Shown: positions 26,701 to 35,900, counted from the first letter of the stretch. The stretch is 64,000 nucleotides of DNA from Burkholderia sp. IMCC1007 (GCF_027257875.1 NZ_JAPVQY010000002.1:274726-338725), one strand, 5' to 3'. Notes: generated by a model from the letters alone, not told the origin. Made by a program: numbers and translations.

Positions 26701-27303
26701 ATGCCAAAGTCAGCCGAACAAGAATCGCCGTCGCCCCGTCGTCGCTTGGGCGGCCGTAGCGCACGCGTCCGTGACGCGGTGATCTCCGCAACGATTGCCC
26801 AATTGCAGGCGTCGGGTTTCGAGGGGCTCAACATCGGCGCCATCGCTTCACTCGCGGGCGTGCATGAGAGTTCGATCTATCGCCGGTGGAAGAGCAAGGA
26901 AGGGCTGATGATGGAAGCCGTCTTCGAGCTTTTCGCCGAACACATTGCGATACCGGATCGGGGCTCGCTTCACGCGGATCTCGTCGCGCTGCTGTCGGCA
27001 ACCGCGCGCTACTTGCGAACGGGCGTGGGCAGGTCTGCCATTCAGTTCGTGCTGGCCACGTACAACGATGCGGCCGTGGCGGGCGAACTGCGCAGGTTGT
27101 GGACGAACCGCTTTTCGGCGGTTCAGCAGGTTTTCGACCGCGCCACAAAAGTGGGCGAGTGGCCGCAGGGAGCGGATCCGATGCCCCTGCTTCATTGCCT
27201 GCTCGGCGCCGTTTATCTACGCACGCTAATCCTGCACGAGCGCGTCACGACCGATCAGATTCGAGAACTAACGCGTTGGATGCTTCGGGAGCGAGGCTCC
27301 TGA
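26701..27303 (+). CDS. TetR-family transcriptional repressor
   Basis: N-terminal helix-turn-helix near residues 23-70: RDAVISATIAQLQASGFEGL, then IGAIASLAGVHESSIYRRWK. The tail is a helical effector domain with FVLATYNDAAVAGELRRLW. Start ATG 26701. Length 200 aa, typical. It diverges from an unknown protein and a 28-bp palindrome lies between, so autoregulation and control of that gene are likely. A decayed RND pump gene lies downstream in the opposite orientation; no link is implied. Confidence 0.9.
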   Translation: MPKSAEQESPSPRRRLGGRSARVRDAVISATIAQLQASGFEGLNIGAIASLAGVHESSIYRRWKSKEGLMMEAVFELFAEHIAIPDRGSLHADLVALLSATARYLRTGVGRSAIQFVLATYNDAAVAGELRRLWTNRFSAVQQVFDRATKVGEWPQGADPMPLLHCLLGAVYLRTLILHERVTTDQIRELTRWMLRERGS

Positions 27304-27769
27304 GCATCGGGCAATCTCAACGATCGGACCATCGAGGAAGGCGAGCGCTCCGGGAGACGCCCAACAGCATCGACTGCATCCGCTCCTGCAACCGTCGCGA
27401 TGCGGGTGCTCGCATTGCACCTTCAGCACTAGCTCAACCGGAGCCGCCTCTCCTGCAGCACGCCCGAGTCGAAGAACCTCCAGGCCCGCATGTGGCGCAA
27501 TGCCCATGAACCCACCCACCGGGGCGTCTTCGCCAACGTCAGAGATGCAGGAACGCCAAGGGAGTGGCGACGCCAATTTTCGATCACCGCTGTGGCAGCA
27601 CGCAATTCGAGAGGGAGAGCGCTACGCGCGCGGGTCTGTCCCCCGATGTCCTCGAAGCAGTGCTGTACATTGGCCCATCGCCCACGCTCCTGCGCGAAAA
27701 TGAACCATGCAGCGTCGCGGAAAAAATCCGAGGATCAATCGGACCCGCGGTGACACGTTGCCATCACGC
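27304..27769. other. Gene-free stretch before the RND relic
   Basis: About 465 bp between the TetR gene and the recognisable end of the RND pseudogene. Open frames exist in both strands but none resembles a protein or carries a ribosome site. Confidence 0.4.
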
Positions 27770-29130
27770 CGACTGCTCGTCTCGGCCACTGACTCGAGCA
27801 ACGCATCGTCGTCCCCTGCACCGCATTCGAAGAGCCGCGCCAGCCGGTCCAAATACAGGTAGACGACAGGCGTCGTAAACAGCGTCAGCGGTTGCGACAG
27901 GATCAGGCCGCCAGCGATCGCAATGCCCAGCGGCACGCGCAACTTGGCGCCCGTACCATGTCCGATCGCGAGCGGCAACGCGCCGAACAGCGCGGCGAAA
28001 ATTAGGTACGGCTCGCTCGCGAGCGATGCCTGGAACGCATGGAACGTGCCCGTGAGCGTGTCGGGCTTGCCTGCGGCTGCGACCGCCTCCGCCGCACGAA
28101 TGGCCGCAACCGCGTTGCCGAGCAATTGCCTCGGCGCGAGGTTGAACGAGATCGTCACGGCCGGGAACAGCCCCTGGTGGCTGACCGAGATCGGCGACAC
28201 GTGGTTTCTCGATGCTCACTAGCACGTTCATCGGCACGAGTTCGTTCGTCAGCGCAGAACGCGCGTACAGGTTCGCGAGCGCGTCGGTCTTCAACTGAAA
28301 GGCCGGATCGAGCTCCTCCACAATGTGGTACTGGTTCAGCGACGTGAAGAGCGCCGCGATCTGGCGCTGGCCGAACGCGTCGTACAACGTGTCGTCGATC
28401 GCCTGCGTGGTGATGCCGAAGCGCGACGCGGTGTTGCGGTCAAGCACGATCGTCGCGCTCGTCGCCGATGCCTGTTGGTCGGACGTCACGTTGGTCAGTT
28501 GCGGCAGCGTGGCAAAGCGCTTCGTCAGGCGCTGCGCCCACCGGTTCAGGTCCTGCACGTCCGCGTCCTACACCGTGTGTTGGTATTGCGCGGCGCTGAT
28601 CCATCCGCCGACCTGGATGTCCTGCCTGACCTGCATCGACAAGGCGATGCCCGTCACCTTCGCCAGCTTCGGCTGCAACCGCGCGAGCACCTGCGCCGCG
28701 CTCGCCGTGCCCACGCCGAACGGCTTCAGGTTGATCATCACGCGCCCTGGCTCAGGGTCGGATTCGGGCCGATCCAGTAATAGGTATTGTCGACGGCTGG
28801 ATCGACGTCGACGATGCGGTCGAGCTGCTGCATCTTCTGCGCCATCGCCTGCGGCCAGATGTCGGGCGCGGCCTGCGCGACGCCCATGATTAGCCCCGAA
28901 TCCTTTTGCGGGAAGAAGCCCTTCGGCGTGGTGACGAACAGCGCGGCCGCCAGCGCGACGGTAACCGCGAGCATCGGCTTGCGATGCGCGAGCGCTCACC
29001 CGAGGCCGCGCTCGTAACGGCGCTCGACAGCGACGAACGCGATTTCGAGCCAGCGTTCGAGCGTGCGCAGCCGGCCGCCGTCCGAGCCGTCGCGAGCGCA
29101 TCGGATTCAGCAACTCGCTTGGGGTACACC
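27770..29130 (-). pseudogene. Decayed RND efflux pump gene (MdtB/MdtC-type permease)
   Basis: Read leftward, pieces of one RND permease appear in order and in different frames: RTLERWLEIAFVAVERRYERG, a TGA at 28996-28998, then [80 protein letters not shown], then [20 protein letters not shown] and [20 protein letters not shown] at 28568-28570 replaces the Gln of the usual QDAD motif. At about 27981-28000 EPYLIFAAL runs straight into [11 protein letters not shown], which removes roughly 70 residues normally found between these motifs. At least two frameshifts, two stops and one internal deletion make it non-functional. The N-terminal third is missing. Confidence 0.85.
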
Positions 29131-29153
29131 ACGCCCCCCCAATTCGGCAAATG

Positions 29154-30050
29154 CTACAACGGAAAGACCGCCCGAAGCCAGAGCGCGCTGCCGCTTGGCC
29201 GATTTCTAACGGCTGTTTCAAATTCGTACTTTACCGTTGCAAACCACCCCTTGCCGCTGTCGTACTTGACCATCGGCCCCACGGCTAAAGCCCTCCCTCT
29301 GTTGTTCGGAACATCGTTTCCGTCTTGCTTGTCGTCCGTAGTCTGCCGATAGAAGTACCCCCCGACACCGAGAACCCATCCTTTGCCGATCCCGTAGCCC
29401 GCAGCATAGTCGACAATCAATTCGTGACCCGACGTGTAATCGGTATCTCGATTGATCGAGTTGAACGTATACATGACCTTGAGGTCGCCATTGAACCCGT
29501 TCGGGTCGACATAAGAGACGCCCAAAACGGGTTGTACTGCCCAGTAGTTGCGCCCGATGTTAGCAAGATCGTTTTTCCTAAAGGAGCCAGTTGGAACAAA
29601 TACATCGAGTCCGAGAAGTGTATGAAGATGGGGACCCAAGTGCCATCCGAGCGCCGTTCCAATAGTCGCGTCACCGACGCCAGTCTTTCTTTGGCTAGCA
29701 CCCGCTGCTTTGACGTCCATGTTCACGAGAGGAAGTAACCCGTGGAACACCAACGATGCCCCAAACAGCTGTTGATTAGTTACCCAGACGACCCGAGGGA
29801 CAATAGCAGACACCCGTGCACTGAACCCGGGAATGGGGACTTCATTGCCGTCATTACCGCGGAACGAGTTCGCATAATAGTGTTCGCCATAGACAACACC
29901 ATAGATGCCAGGAGGAGGAGCAGCACAACACGCGAAAGTTTCTACACCTGCAGGGTAAATTGAGCCTCCACCTTCCGTAGCTCCTGCGAAGGGTGAAAAT
30001 GCGATTGTCGCCAGCGCAAGCGCGCGCCGAACATTGTTCCAGGTAGCCAC
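29154..30050 (-). CDS. Outer-membrane transporter of the phenol-degradation 'meta' family (SphA/MetA-like)
   Basis: Predicted beta-barrel of the Phenol_MetA_deg/SphA family, proteins found in aromatic-degradation clusters and thought to help hydrophobic substrates cross the outer membrane. The signal peptide is VRRALALATIAFSPFAGA. Mature markers are GGGSIYPAGVETFACCAAPP, PPGIYGVVYGEHYYANSFRG and GDATIGTALGWHLGPHLHTL, then GLDVFVPTGSFRKND. Start GTG 30050 is preferred because GGAG lies six bases upstream; GTG 30062 is the alternative. Base composition is clearly AT-richer than genes to the left, marking the start of the foreign-looking segment. Length 298 aa. Confidence 0.8.
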   Translation of the reverse strand: MATWNNVRRALALATIAFSPFAGATEGGGSIYPAGVETFACCAAPPPGIYGVVYGEHYYANSFRGNDGNEVPIPGFSARVSAIVPRVVWVTNQQLFGASLVFHGLLPLVNMDVKAAGASQRKTGVGDATIGTALGWHLGPHLHTLLGLDVFVPTGSFRKNDLANIGRNYWAVQPVLGVSYVDPNGFNGDLKVMYTFNSINRDTDYTSGHELIVDYAAGYGIGKGWVLGVGGYFYRQTTDDKQDGNDVPNNRGRALAVGPMVKYDSGKGWFATVKYEFETAVRNRPSGSALWLRAVFPL

Positions 30051-30154
30051 GATTTTCTCCACTTGAGTCTCGGAAATTTTAATTTCTCAATATCTATCTA
30101 ATTTTTATTTAGCACTTCTTAATATTTGTTCCGTTATTTCTCTCACATTGACAA

Positions 30155-30169
30155 GCGGGCGTTGCCCGC
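30155..30169 (-). terminator. Possible terminator after the acyl-CoA ligase gene
   Basis: GCGGGC, a 3-nt loop and GCCCGC form a tight hairpin 11 bp past the ligase stop; on the minus strand TTGTC follows instead of a full T tract. Confidence 0.45.
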
Positions 30170-30179
30170 CCCGAACTAA

Positions 30180-31730
30180 TCACGCAACCAAACTACGGCC
30201 CACCCAGTAGCGATCCCGCAGCTCCTTTTTCATGAGCTTTCCTGCTGCCGACCGAGGGAGCTTTTCCACGAATTCCACCGAACGAGGGACCATGTACCTC
30301 GCCACGCGGCTTTTGCAATAGGCAATCAATTCATCGGCCACGGCGGCGGACGGCATAATACCGTCCGCAAGCTCGATCACGGCCTTCACTTCCTCGCCCA
30401 TCTCTTCATTCGGAACGCCGAACACGGCAGCATCTCCCACGAGTGGATGCTCGATCAAGGCATCTTCGATCACTTGCGGGTATATATTCACGCCCCCTGA
30501 GATGATAGTGAACGCCTTTCGGTCAGTCAGATATAGGTAGCCATCCTCACGGACGATACCGACATCCCCGCCCGTCACCCAATCATCGTGCTCCGGATGG
30601 CGCGCGGCACGCGTCTTTTCGGGATCGTTGAGGTACTCCGGCAACGAACCGGACTTGCCAACCAAGTACACCGTGCCTGCCTGCCCAATTGCCGCTTCAG
30701 TGCCGTCCTCCAGACAGACTTTCACTCGCGCCGGATCCGCACGGCCCACGGAACCTGGGTGCTGAAGCCATTCTTCGCAGCTGATGGCGGTGATTCCAGC
30801 ACTGTCCGTGCCTCCGTAGTATTCGTGCACGATGGGTCCCCACCACGCAATCATCTGGCGCTTTACATCGATGGGGCAAGGTGCAGCCGCATGAACAGCT
30901 ACATGATGCGACGAAAGATCATAGAGATTTCGAACTGAGGCATCGAGCTTCAGCATGCGCGCGAACATTGTCGGCACCCACTGCGAGTGCGTCACCCGGT
31001 AGCGGGCGATCAACTGCAGGGCAGTCTCAGCGTCGAACTTCTCCATCATCACGACCGTTCCCCCTGCCATATGCACCGCGCGACAAAAGCGCATGGGCGC
31101 GCCGTGGTATAGGGGCGCCGGCGACAGATAGACTGTCTCGGCGTCGAAGTTATAGAGACCGCCTGTCTCGGACCAGCCAGCCCATGCTTCTGTAGCGTCC
31201 ATATCGGGCAAAGGCCGCAAAACCCCCTTTGGCCTCCCCGTAGTGCCCGACGTGTACGACATAATCGTACCCATGGCCTCCACGTCCAAGCGCGATGCAT
31301 CGTATCGCTCGATGGTCGCTTCATAGCCCTCCCATCCAGGGAGTCCTCCGTCGGCAATCAACCGAATCTGACAGTTCGGGATCGAGTCGCTCAATGAGCT
31401 GACGACTTCCGCTTGCGCCAGCGTAGTGAAGATGGCCTTGGCAGAGCAGTCGTTGACCACGTACGCTACTTCCTGTGCATTGAAGTAGCGATTCACCGGC
31501 ACGGCACAAAGGCCGGACCGCAATGCTGCCCAAATTACAGCCATATAGGAGAGATGGTTCTCCATATAAATAGCAATGCGATCGCCTCGACGAAGCCCGC
31601 GTGCGTGCAGCAACCGCGCAACTCGCATGGACTCCAAGTCAAGCTGGCCGTAGGTGACAGCGACGCCAGTATTCGCATTGATGATTGCCGGCTTGTTCGG
31701 CGTTTCCTGCGCTCGCGTTCCGATGTACAC
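30180..31730 (-). CDS. AMP-forming acyl-CoA ligase
   Basis: Activates a carboxylic acid to its CoA thioester using ATP. Motifs of the ANL superfamily are IMSYTSGTTGRPKGVLRPLP near residue 155, HEYYGGTDSAGITAIS, VTGGDVGIVREDGYLYLTDR, and the C-terminal lysine loop LPRSAAGKLMKKELRD. Start GTG 31730 lies 2 bp after the stop of the upstream thiolase-like gene, so translation is coupled. It is the last gene of a five-gene operon (SDR, hotdog hydratase, DUF35, Ltp2-like protein, ligase), which implies that the acid it activates is degraded by these enzymes. Length 516 aa. Confidence 0.9.
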   Translation of the reverse strand: MYIGTRAQETPNKPAIINANTGVAVTYGQLDLESMRVARLLHARGLRRGDRIAIYMENHLSYMAVIWAALRSGLCAVPVNRYFNAQEVAYVVNDCSAKAIFTTLAQAEVVSSLSDSIPNCQIRLIADGGLPGWEGYEATIERYDASRLDVEAMGTIMSYTSGTTGRPKGVLRPLPDMDATEAWAGWSETGGLYNFDAETVYLSPAPLYHGAPMRFCRAVHMAGGTVVMMEKFDAETALQLIARYRVTHSQWVPTMFARMLKLDASVRNLYDLSSHHVAVHAAAPCPIDVKRQMIAWWGPIVHEYYGGTDSAGITAISCEEWLQHPGSVGRADPARVKVCLEDGTEAAIGQAGTVYLVGKSGSLPEYLNDPEKTRAARHPEHDDWVTGGDVGIVREDGYLYLTDRKAFTIISGGVNIYPQVIEDALIEHPLVGDAAVFGVPNEEMGEEVKAVIELADGIMPSAAVADELIAYCKSRVARYMVPRSVEFVEKLPRSAAGKLMKKELRDRYWVGRSLVA

Positions 31731-31732
31731 AA

Positions 31733-32884
31733 TTAACCTCGCGTAAGTTGGCTACCGAGGACAATGGTCCCGGCCGTTGCAAACATTCCACCCACTCCGT
31801 GGCACACGGAGAAGTTCACGTCGCCTTGCTGCGCCGGCGCCGTGCCCCGCACCTGTCTGACACTCTCCTGCAGGGCGAACATGCCATACATGCCGGAGTG
31901 CGTATAGCAAAGTCCTCCACCATTGGTGTTCACTGGAAGACGCCCTCCGGGGGAAGTGTTTCCTTCCGCAATAAAACCGGCCGCCTCACCAGGTTTGCAG
32001 AAACCCAGATCCTCGAGCCCATACAACGGCAGATGGGCGAAGGCGTCGTAAATCATCACATGATCAACGTCGCTACGCGCAATACCGGCGCTCTCGAACG
32101 CAGCGTTTCCGGAGTCACGGAAAGCGCGCGAACTCGTCAGATCGTTCATCTGACTGATCATCGGCGATTCAGCGCTCTCGCCGGACCCGCAAATATAGAC
32201 GGGCTTGTGAGGGAATTCCACGGCGCGCTCGGCTGCGACCAACACCAAAGCGCCGCCGCCATCTGTGAGGGGACAACACATCGGCAGCGTGAATGGATAT
32301 GCGATGACCTTTGCGGAAAGCACGTCTGCGACGCTCATCTGCTCCTTGTACAGCGAACGCGGATTCAGCGCCGCCCATTTGCGCTGAGCGACAACTACCT
32401 CGCCCAGTGCATCGGGTGTCAGTCCATGCTGTTTGAGATATCGTAAGACCGGAACTGTGAACATCGTGGGAGACGAAATAGCGCCATAGGGCGCCTCGAA
32501 CTGCCCAGGCAGCGATCCGGCCTGAGGTGGCCATGGCAGCGGGGTGTTCGCAATACGTGACTTTCCGCTCTCGGCATGTACAATCAGCACAGTCTTGCAG
32601 AGGCCCGCGGCGATCGCGGCCGTCGCATGCCGCACGTGCAGCATGAACGAGCACCCTCCAACGGCGGTACCGTCGAGCCACGCAGGTTTCACGCCGAGAT
32701 AATGCGCCAGCATCGTCGGTGATTCACCGGCGGTGGCAATGCCATCCACATCACGCGCCGCCAAGCCGGCATCTGCCAATGCCCGCAGGGCAGCATCGGC
32801 GCTCAAGCCGATCTGCGACTGTTCGGGTATCTGACCCAAGCGCGCCGTCTCCGACGCGCCAACGATTGCAATTCCTTGCTTCAT
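31733..32884 (-). CDS. Thiolase-fold Ltp2-like acyl-CoA aldolase/thiolase
   Basis: SCP2/Ltp2-type thiolase-superfamily protein. Start ATG 32884 overlaps the DUF35 stop as ATGA and precedes MKQGIAIVGASETARLG. The N-terminal active-site segment reads TAVGGCSFMLHVRHATAAI, keeping a Cys, unlike the paralogue at 3806-4984. The C-terminal motif is LPVNTNGGGLCYTHSGMYG, as in Ltp2-like enzymes. With a DUF35 protein directly upstream it probably forms a two-subunit aldolase that cleaves a beta-hydroxyacyl-CoA into a carbonyl product and a shorter acyl-CoA; a thiolase role cannot be excluded given the Cys. Length 383 aa. Confidence 0.82.
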   Translation of the reverse strand: MKQGIAIVGASETARLGQIPEQSQIGLSADAALRALADAGLAARDVDGIATAGESPTMLAHYLGVKPAWLDGTAVGGCSFMLHVRHATAAIAAGLCKTVLIVHAESGKSRIANTPLPWPPQAGSLPGQFEAPYGAISSPTMFTVPVLRYLKQHGLTPDALGEVVVAQRKWAALNPRSLYKEQMSVADVLSAKVIAYPFTLPMCCPLTDGGGALVLVAAERAVEFPHKPVYICGSGESAESPMISQMNDLTSSRAFRDSGNAAFESAGIARSDVDHVMIYDAFAHLPLYGLEDLGFCKPGEAAGFIAEGNTSPGGRLPVNTNGGGLCYTHSGMYGMFALQESVRQVRGTAPAQQGDVNFSVCHGVGGMFATAGTIVLGSQLTRG

Positions 32885-33297
32885 ACGACGTCCACAGGCT
32901 CGAAGAACGGTAAGGTGATTTCGTCGTTCTGCGCGACGAACAGAACCCGTAATGGCATGTCCAGAATCAGACTCTCGGGTGTCTGCGGACAATTGACGAT
33001 GTTTGTCATCATCGTGGGCCCCTCCTCGAGCTTGACGATGGCGACCGAGTATGGAGCTTCGATGCCAGGCGCAGGCCTCGCGCTGATAACGTAACTCAAC
33101 AGTATTGCGGAACCGCTCGACGCGTGAGGTAATACGTTATGCGAACTACATGACGGACAAAAAGCGCGGGGTGGAAAGTACACATGCTCACATTCTGTGC
33201 AGCGCTGCAGCAGCAACTGCTTGCGACGAGCCCCTTCCCAGAAGTGCGCTGTTTCAGGTGTTGGCCGTGGCAACAGCCGACTGGTGGTTTCGCTCAT
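32881..33297 (-). CDS. DUF35 / Zn-ribbon OB-fold partner protein
   Basis: Zinc ribbon at residues 33-50 (CTECEHVYFPPRAFCPSC), then an OB-fold with ILLSYVISARPAPGIEAPYS and VAIVKLEEGPTMMTNIVNC. Both ends overlap neighbours by ATGA, so it is tightly coupled to the hydratase before and the Ltp2-like gene after. Expected to be the acyl-CoA-binding subunit of the latter. Length 138 aa. It is the second DUF35-aldolase pair in this window, but the sequences differ throughout, so a recent duplication is unlikely. Confidence 0.87.
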   Translation of the reverse strand: MSETTSRLLPRPTPETAHFWEGARRKQLLLQRCTECEHVYFPPRAFCPSCSSHNVLPHASSGSAILLSYVISARPAPGIEAPYSVAIVKLEEGPTMMTNIVNCPQTPESLILDMPLRVLFVAQNDEITLPFFEPVDVV

Positions 33298-34160
33298 TTC
33301 TCGTTCCGTAAGACAAGATGGCCGGCCTCTAGCACCGTTACGTTCCGCTCGACGGCAATGCAGCGGAAGGCGTATTCATTCGTGTCGATGCGAAAAAACT
33401 CGGTGCGCAACTGCTCACCTGGGTAGATCGGGGTCGAGTAGCGAACATGCAACTTTTCAACACGTCCGGCATCGTGGTCACACAATGTCCGAATAGCTGC
33501 CGCTCCTGCATAGCCGAACGTGCAAAGACCGTGCAGGATCGGTCGGTCAAACCCTGCCCGGCGGGCTACCTCGGGGTCCACGTGTAACGTGTTGCGATCT
33601 CCGTTGAGTCGATACAACTGGGCCGCGTTCTTTGGAATATGATCGACAAACTCAATATCCGCGCACCCGTCTGGAACCTTTGTCGGCGTGGTGCCCGGGC
33701 GAGCGCCCGTAGCGCCAACGGCGACCCCTGCTCCCGGGAATACAAAGCACCCCCCTACCGTCGCCAGATGGCTCGCCGTGGCGGATTCGATCACCCGTTG
33801 CTCGAAATAGATCGACACGCTCTTTCCGGGACCGCGATCGACGACACCGGCGATACGCCCGTGGACTGTCACGTGCCCCGCTTTGGGTAGCGGGTGATGA
33901 ACGACCAGACTGCTTTCCCCGTGCAACATCTTCCTTACGTCAATACCAGTTTCCGGCTGGCGCAACCAAGGCAGGTGATGCGCCAAGATCATGGCGAACG
34001 TTGGCGTGGACACAAGCTTCTCATCGAAGACAAACTTCAGCTCCTCGTTCGCCGCGTGCCCCAAGCCAATGCTTAGGGCATATAGGACGACGTCCTTTTC
34101 GGTGTAGTCGAGCGAAATCTCTGTGTCCGGGAGATTCCTGATTTGTTCCAGATTGAGCAT
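33294..34160 (-). CDS. Double-hotdog (R)-enoyl-CoA hydratase, MaoC/MFE-2 type
   Basis: Hydrates enoyl-CoA to (R)-3-hydroxyacyl-CoA. Two hotdog repeats: the N-terminal one with DYTEKDVVLYALSIGLGHAA, and the C-terminal one with the catalytic motif NGDRNTLHVDPEVARRAGFD followed by RPILHGLCTFGYAGAAAIR, as in the hydratase-2 domain of peroxisomal MFE-2 and in mycobacterial steroid hydratases. Start ATG 34160 has AAAGG upstream. It lies 9 bp after the SDR gene, and SDR plus this hydratase are equivalent to a split MFE-2. Length 288 aa. Confidence 0.87.
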   Translation of the reverse strand: MLNLEQIRNLPDTEISLDYTEKDVVLYALSIGLGHAANEELKFVFDEKLVSTPTFAMILAHHLPWLRQPETGIDVRKMLHGESSLVVHHPLPKAGHVTVHGRIAGVVDRGPGKSVSIYFEQRVIESATASHLATVGGCFVFPGAGVAVGATGARPGTTPTKVPDGCADIEFVDHIPKNAAQLYRLNGDRNTLHVDPEVARRAGFDRPILHGLCTFGYAGAAAIRTLCDHDAGRVEKLHVRYSTPIYPGEQLRTEFFRIDTNEYAFRCIAVERNVTVLEAGHLVLRNEK

Positions 34161-34169
34161 TTTCGGCCT

Positions 34170-35087
34170 TTAGATCGGATCCCAGCCGACGACGTCGCGA
34201 TGCGTTTGGACAGGCAAGAAGTCATTCTTGAAAGACGGGAGCATCGTGGCGGCAAGACTCTCGGCATCCCATCCGTCGGATCTTTGCACGGATCGAACGA
34301 TTCTCGGCTGGCTAAACAAATAGACTTCGTTGCCACGGGCCCCGAAGATTTGCCCCGAGATAGACGAAGACAGATCGCTCGCGAGAAACACGCAAAGCGG
34401 GGCAATCTGTTCGGCTCTCATGGTCTCTTTCATCTTGCGCATCCGCTCACCCTGCTCTGGAGTGCGAATCGGAACACTCTCGAGCAATTGGCTCCAGGCC
34501 CATGGGGCGATCACATTCGACCGCACGTTGAACCGGGCCATGTCCAACGCGATGCTGGTGGAAAGTCCGACCACCCCCATCTTGGCGGCGGCATAGTTGG
34601 CTTGCCCAACGTTTCCGATAATTCCGGATGACGAGCTAAAGTGGACATAGCTGCCGGAGTTCTGCTCCTTGAAATGCGGTGCGGCCGCACGTGATACGTT
34701 GTAGTACCCGTACAGATGGACCTTGACGACTGCATCCCATTCCGCGTCATCCATGTTGAAAAACATGCGGTCCCGCAGAATGCCGGCGTTATTGACAACG
34801 CAATCGATTCGCCCGTACGTGTCGACCGCCTGTTCAACGATTCGACTTGCCGCCGCGGATTCCGAGATATCCTCCGTGGAAGCGACGGCCTTTCCACCGA
34901 GTGCGACGATCTCTTCAACGACGCTCTCCGCGACCGATCGAGTGCTGCCGTCGTCGAGTTTAGCGACGGCAATATCCGCGACGACAACGCGGGCACCGGC
35001 GGCGGCGGCCTGCTTTGCGATGGCACGGCCGATACCTTGGCCTGCGCCCGTGACTACGACAACTTTGTCTTCCAGAATCTTGTTCAT
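34170..35087 (-). CDS. SDR oxidoreductase, (3R)-hydroxyacyl-CoA dehydrogenase-like
   Basis: NAD(P)-dependent short-chain dehydrogenase. Motifs: TGAGQGIGRAIAKQAAAAGA near residue 13, CVVNNAGILRDRMFFNMDD, and the active site SSSSGIIGNVGQANYAAAK (Ser, Tyr-x3-Lys). The long C-terminal tail and the ILRDRMF segment resemble the dehydrogenase domain of MFE-2-type enzymes. Start ATG 35087 is chosen because LEDKVVVVTGAGQGIG follows; an upstream in-frame start at 35132 is less likely. First gene of the CoA operon and 93 bp downstream of operator copy A. Length 305 aa. Confidence 0.87.
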   Translation of the reverse strand: MNKILEDKVVVVTGAGQGIGRAIAKQAAAAGARVVVADIAVAKLDDGSTRSVAESVVEEIVALGGKAVASTEDISESAAASRIVEQAVDTYGRIDCVVNNAGILRDRMFFNMDDAEWDAVVKVHLYGYYNVSRAAAPHFKEQNSGSYVHFSSSSGIIGNVGQANYAAAKMGVVGLSTSIALDMARFNVRSNVIAPWAWSQLLESVPIRTPEQGERMRKMKETMRAEQIAPLCVFLASDLSSSISGQIFGARGNEVYLFSQPRIVRSVQRSDGWDAESLAATMLPSFKNDFLPVQTHRDVVGWDPI

Positions 35088-35404
35088 ATGATTGCTTCGA
35101 GCTTGGATTTGAAAGCGTGAATAGAGTGACAATCAAGCGTATGCTGGGTGTTTCGCACCACGCTCAGAAGTTGCATGCATGTTCGGACTCCGGACAGATC
35201 GTGTCTCCTCATGCTACAAACGTACATCACGAGCACATGCCGGCGCTCGCCGGAACGAGACGACACCCCTGGCAGGGCCGACCCTAAAGCATCTGTAAAA
35301 ACAGGACTCGACGGTCGAGGCAACATTCGATAGAGGGAAGCCGGAACTCGCACGAGCGTGCGAGTTCACGGGTGGTCCTTCTGCGAAATTCCTGCGCTTC
35401 TTGA
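35088..35404. other. Promoter region of the SDR-to-ligase operon
   Basis: 317 bp without a gene between the flavin reductase stop and the SDR start. It contains one copy of the 17-bp inverted repeat at 35180-35196. Confidence 0.6.
35180..35196. promoter_or_regulatory. 17-bp inverted repeat, copy A
   Basis: TGTTCG-GACTC-CGGACA. It is 93 bp upstream of the SDR start codon and is flanked by AT on the left and GATCG on the right, flanks shared with copy B. Confidence 0.75.
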
Positions 35405-35899
35405 TCAAGCCGCCAGGCTGACAAAGTCGCCGCCGTAGAACACCAATGGTTCACCTTCACACACAGCCACCCTCTCGACCTCACCGACGATCAGCAGATG
35501 ATCTCCGACCGGATCGGCGCGCTCTACCCGACAAGCCAGTTGTGCCAGCGCCTCTTCAAGATAGGGAACGCCTCGCTCGCAACGCTGATGCGGAACGCCA
35601 GTGAACTTATCGGGTGACGATCTTGCGAAGTGCCGAGCTAGCTCGCCGTGCCCAGCTCGCAAGATGCTCACACCGAAGCGTTCCCCCGGCGCGAACAGTG
35701 CAGCGTTCGGCGAATGCAATGCGAGGCTCCACAGGATCAGCGGCGGCGTCAACGAAAGCGAAGCAAACGAATTGACCGTCATGCCGACCAACCGCCCCTC
35801 AGGTCCGCAGGCTCCGATCACCGCCACGCCAGTTGCGTAGCGTCCGCACACCCGGCGCAGCGCTTGCGGCTCAGGGGCGATTTGCGGTAATTCATTCAT
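35405..35899 (-). CDS. FMN/FAD reductase component of a two-component monooxygenase
   Basis: Supplies reduced flavin to the monooxygenase encoded upstream. Flavin-reductase-domain markers are RYATGVAVIGACGPEGRLVG, MTVNSFASLSLTPPLILWSL and NAALFAPGERFGVSILRAG, with GDHLLIVGEVERVAV near the end. ATG 35899 begins one base after the stop of the StyA-like gene, so translation is coupled; a TTG at 35917 is less likely. Length 164 aa, typical of StyB/HpaC-like reductases. In the iif indole operon the equivalent position is taken by the flavin reductase IifD. Confidence 0.88.
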   Translation of the reverse strand: MNELPQIAPEPQALRRVCGRYATGVAVIGACGPEGRLVGMTVNSFASLSLTPPLILWSLALHSPNAALFAPGERFGVSILRAGHGELARHFARSSPDKFTGVPHQRCERGVPYLEEALAQLACRVERADPVGDHLLIVGEVERVAVCEGEPLVFYGGDFVSLAA

Positions 35900-35900
35900 G

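Noticed and set aside
27268..27576. Possible 102-aa leftward gene
   Set aside because: Cys/Gly/Arg-rich composition and no ribosome site; it overlaps the TetR end and looks like a shadow frame.
29295..29315. TGTTCGGAACA resembling the regulon motif
   Set aside because: It lacks the 5-bp spacer and lies inside the outer-membrane protein gene.
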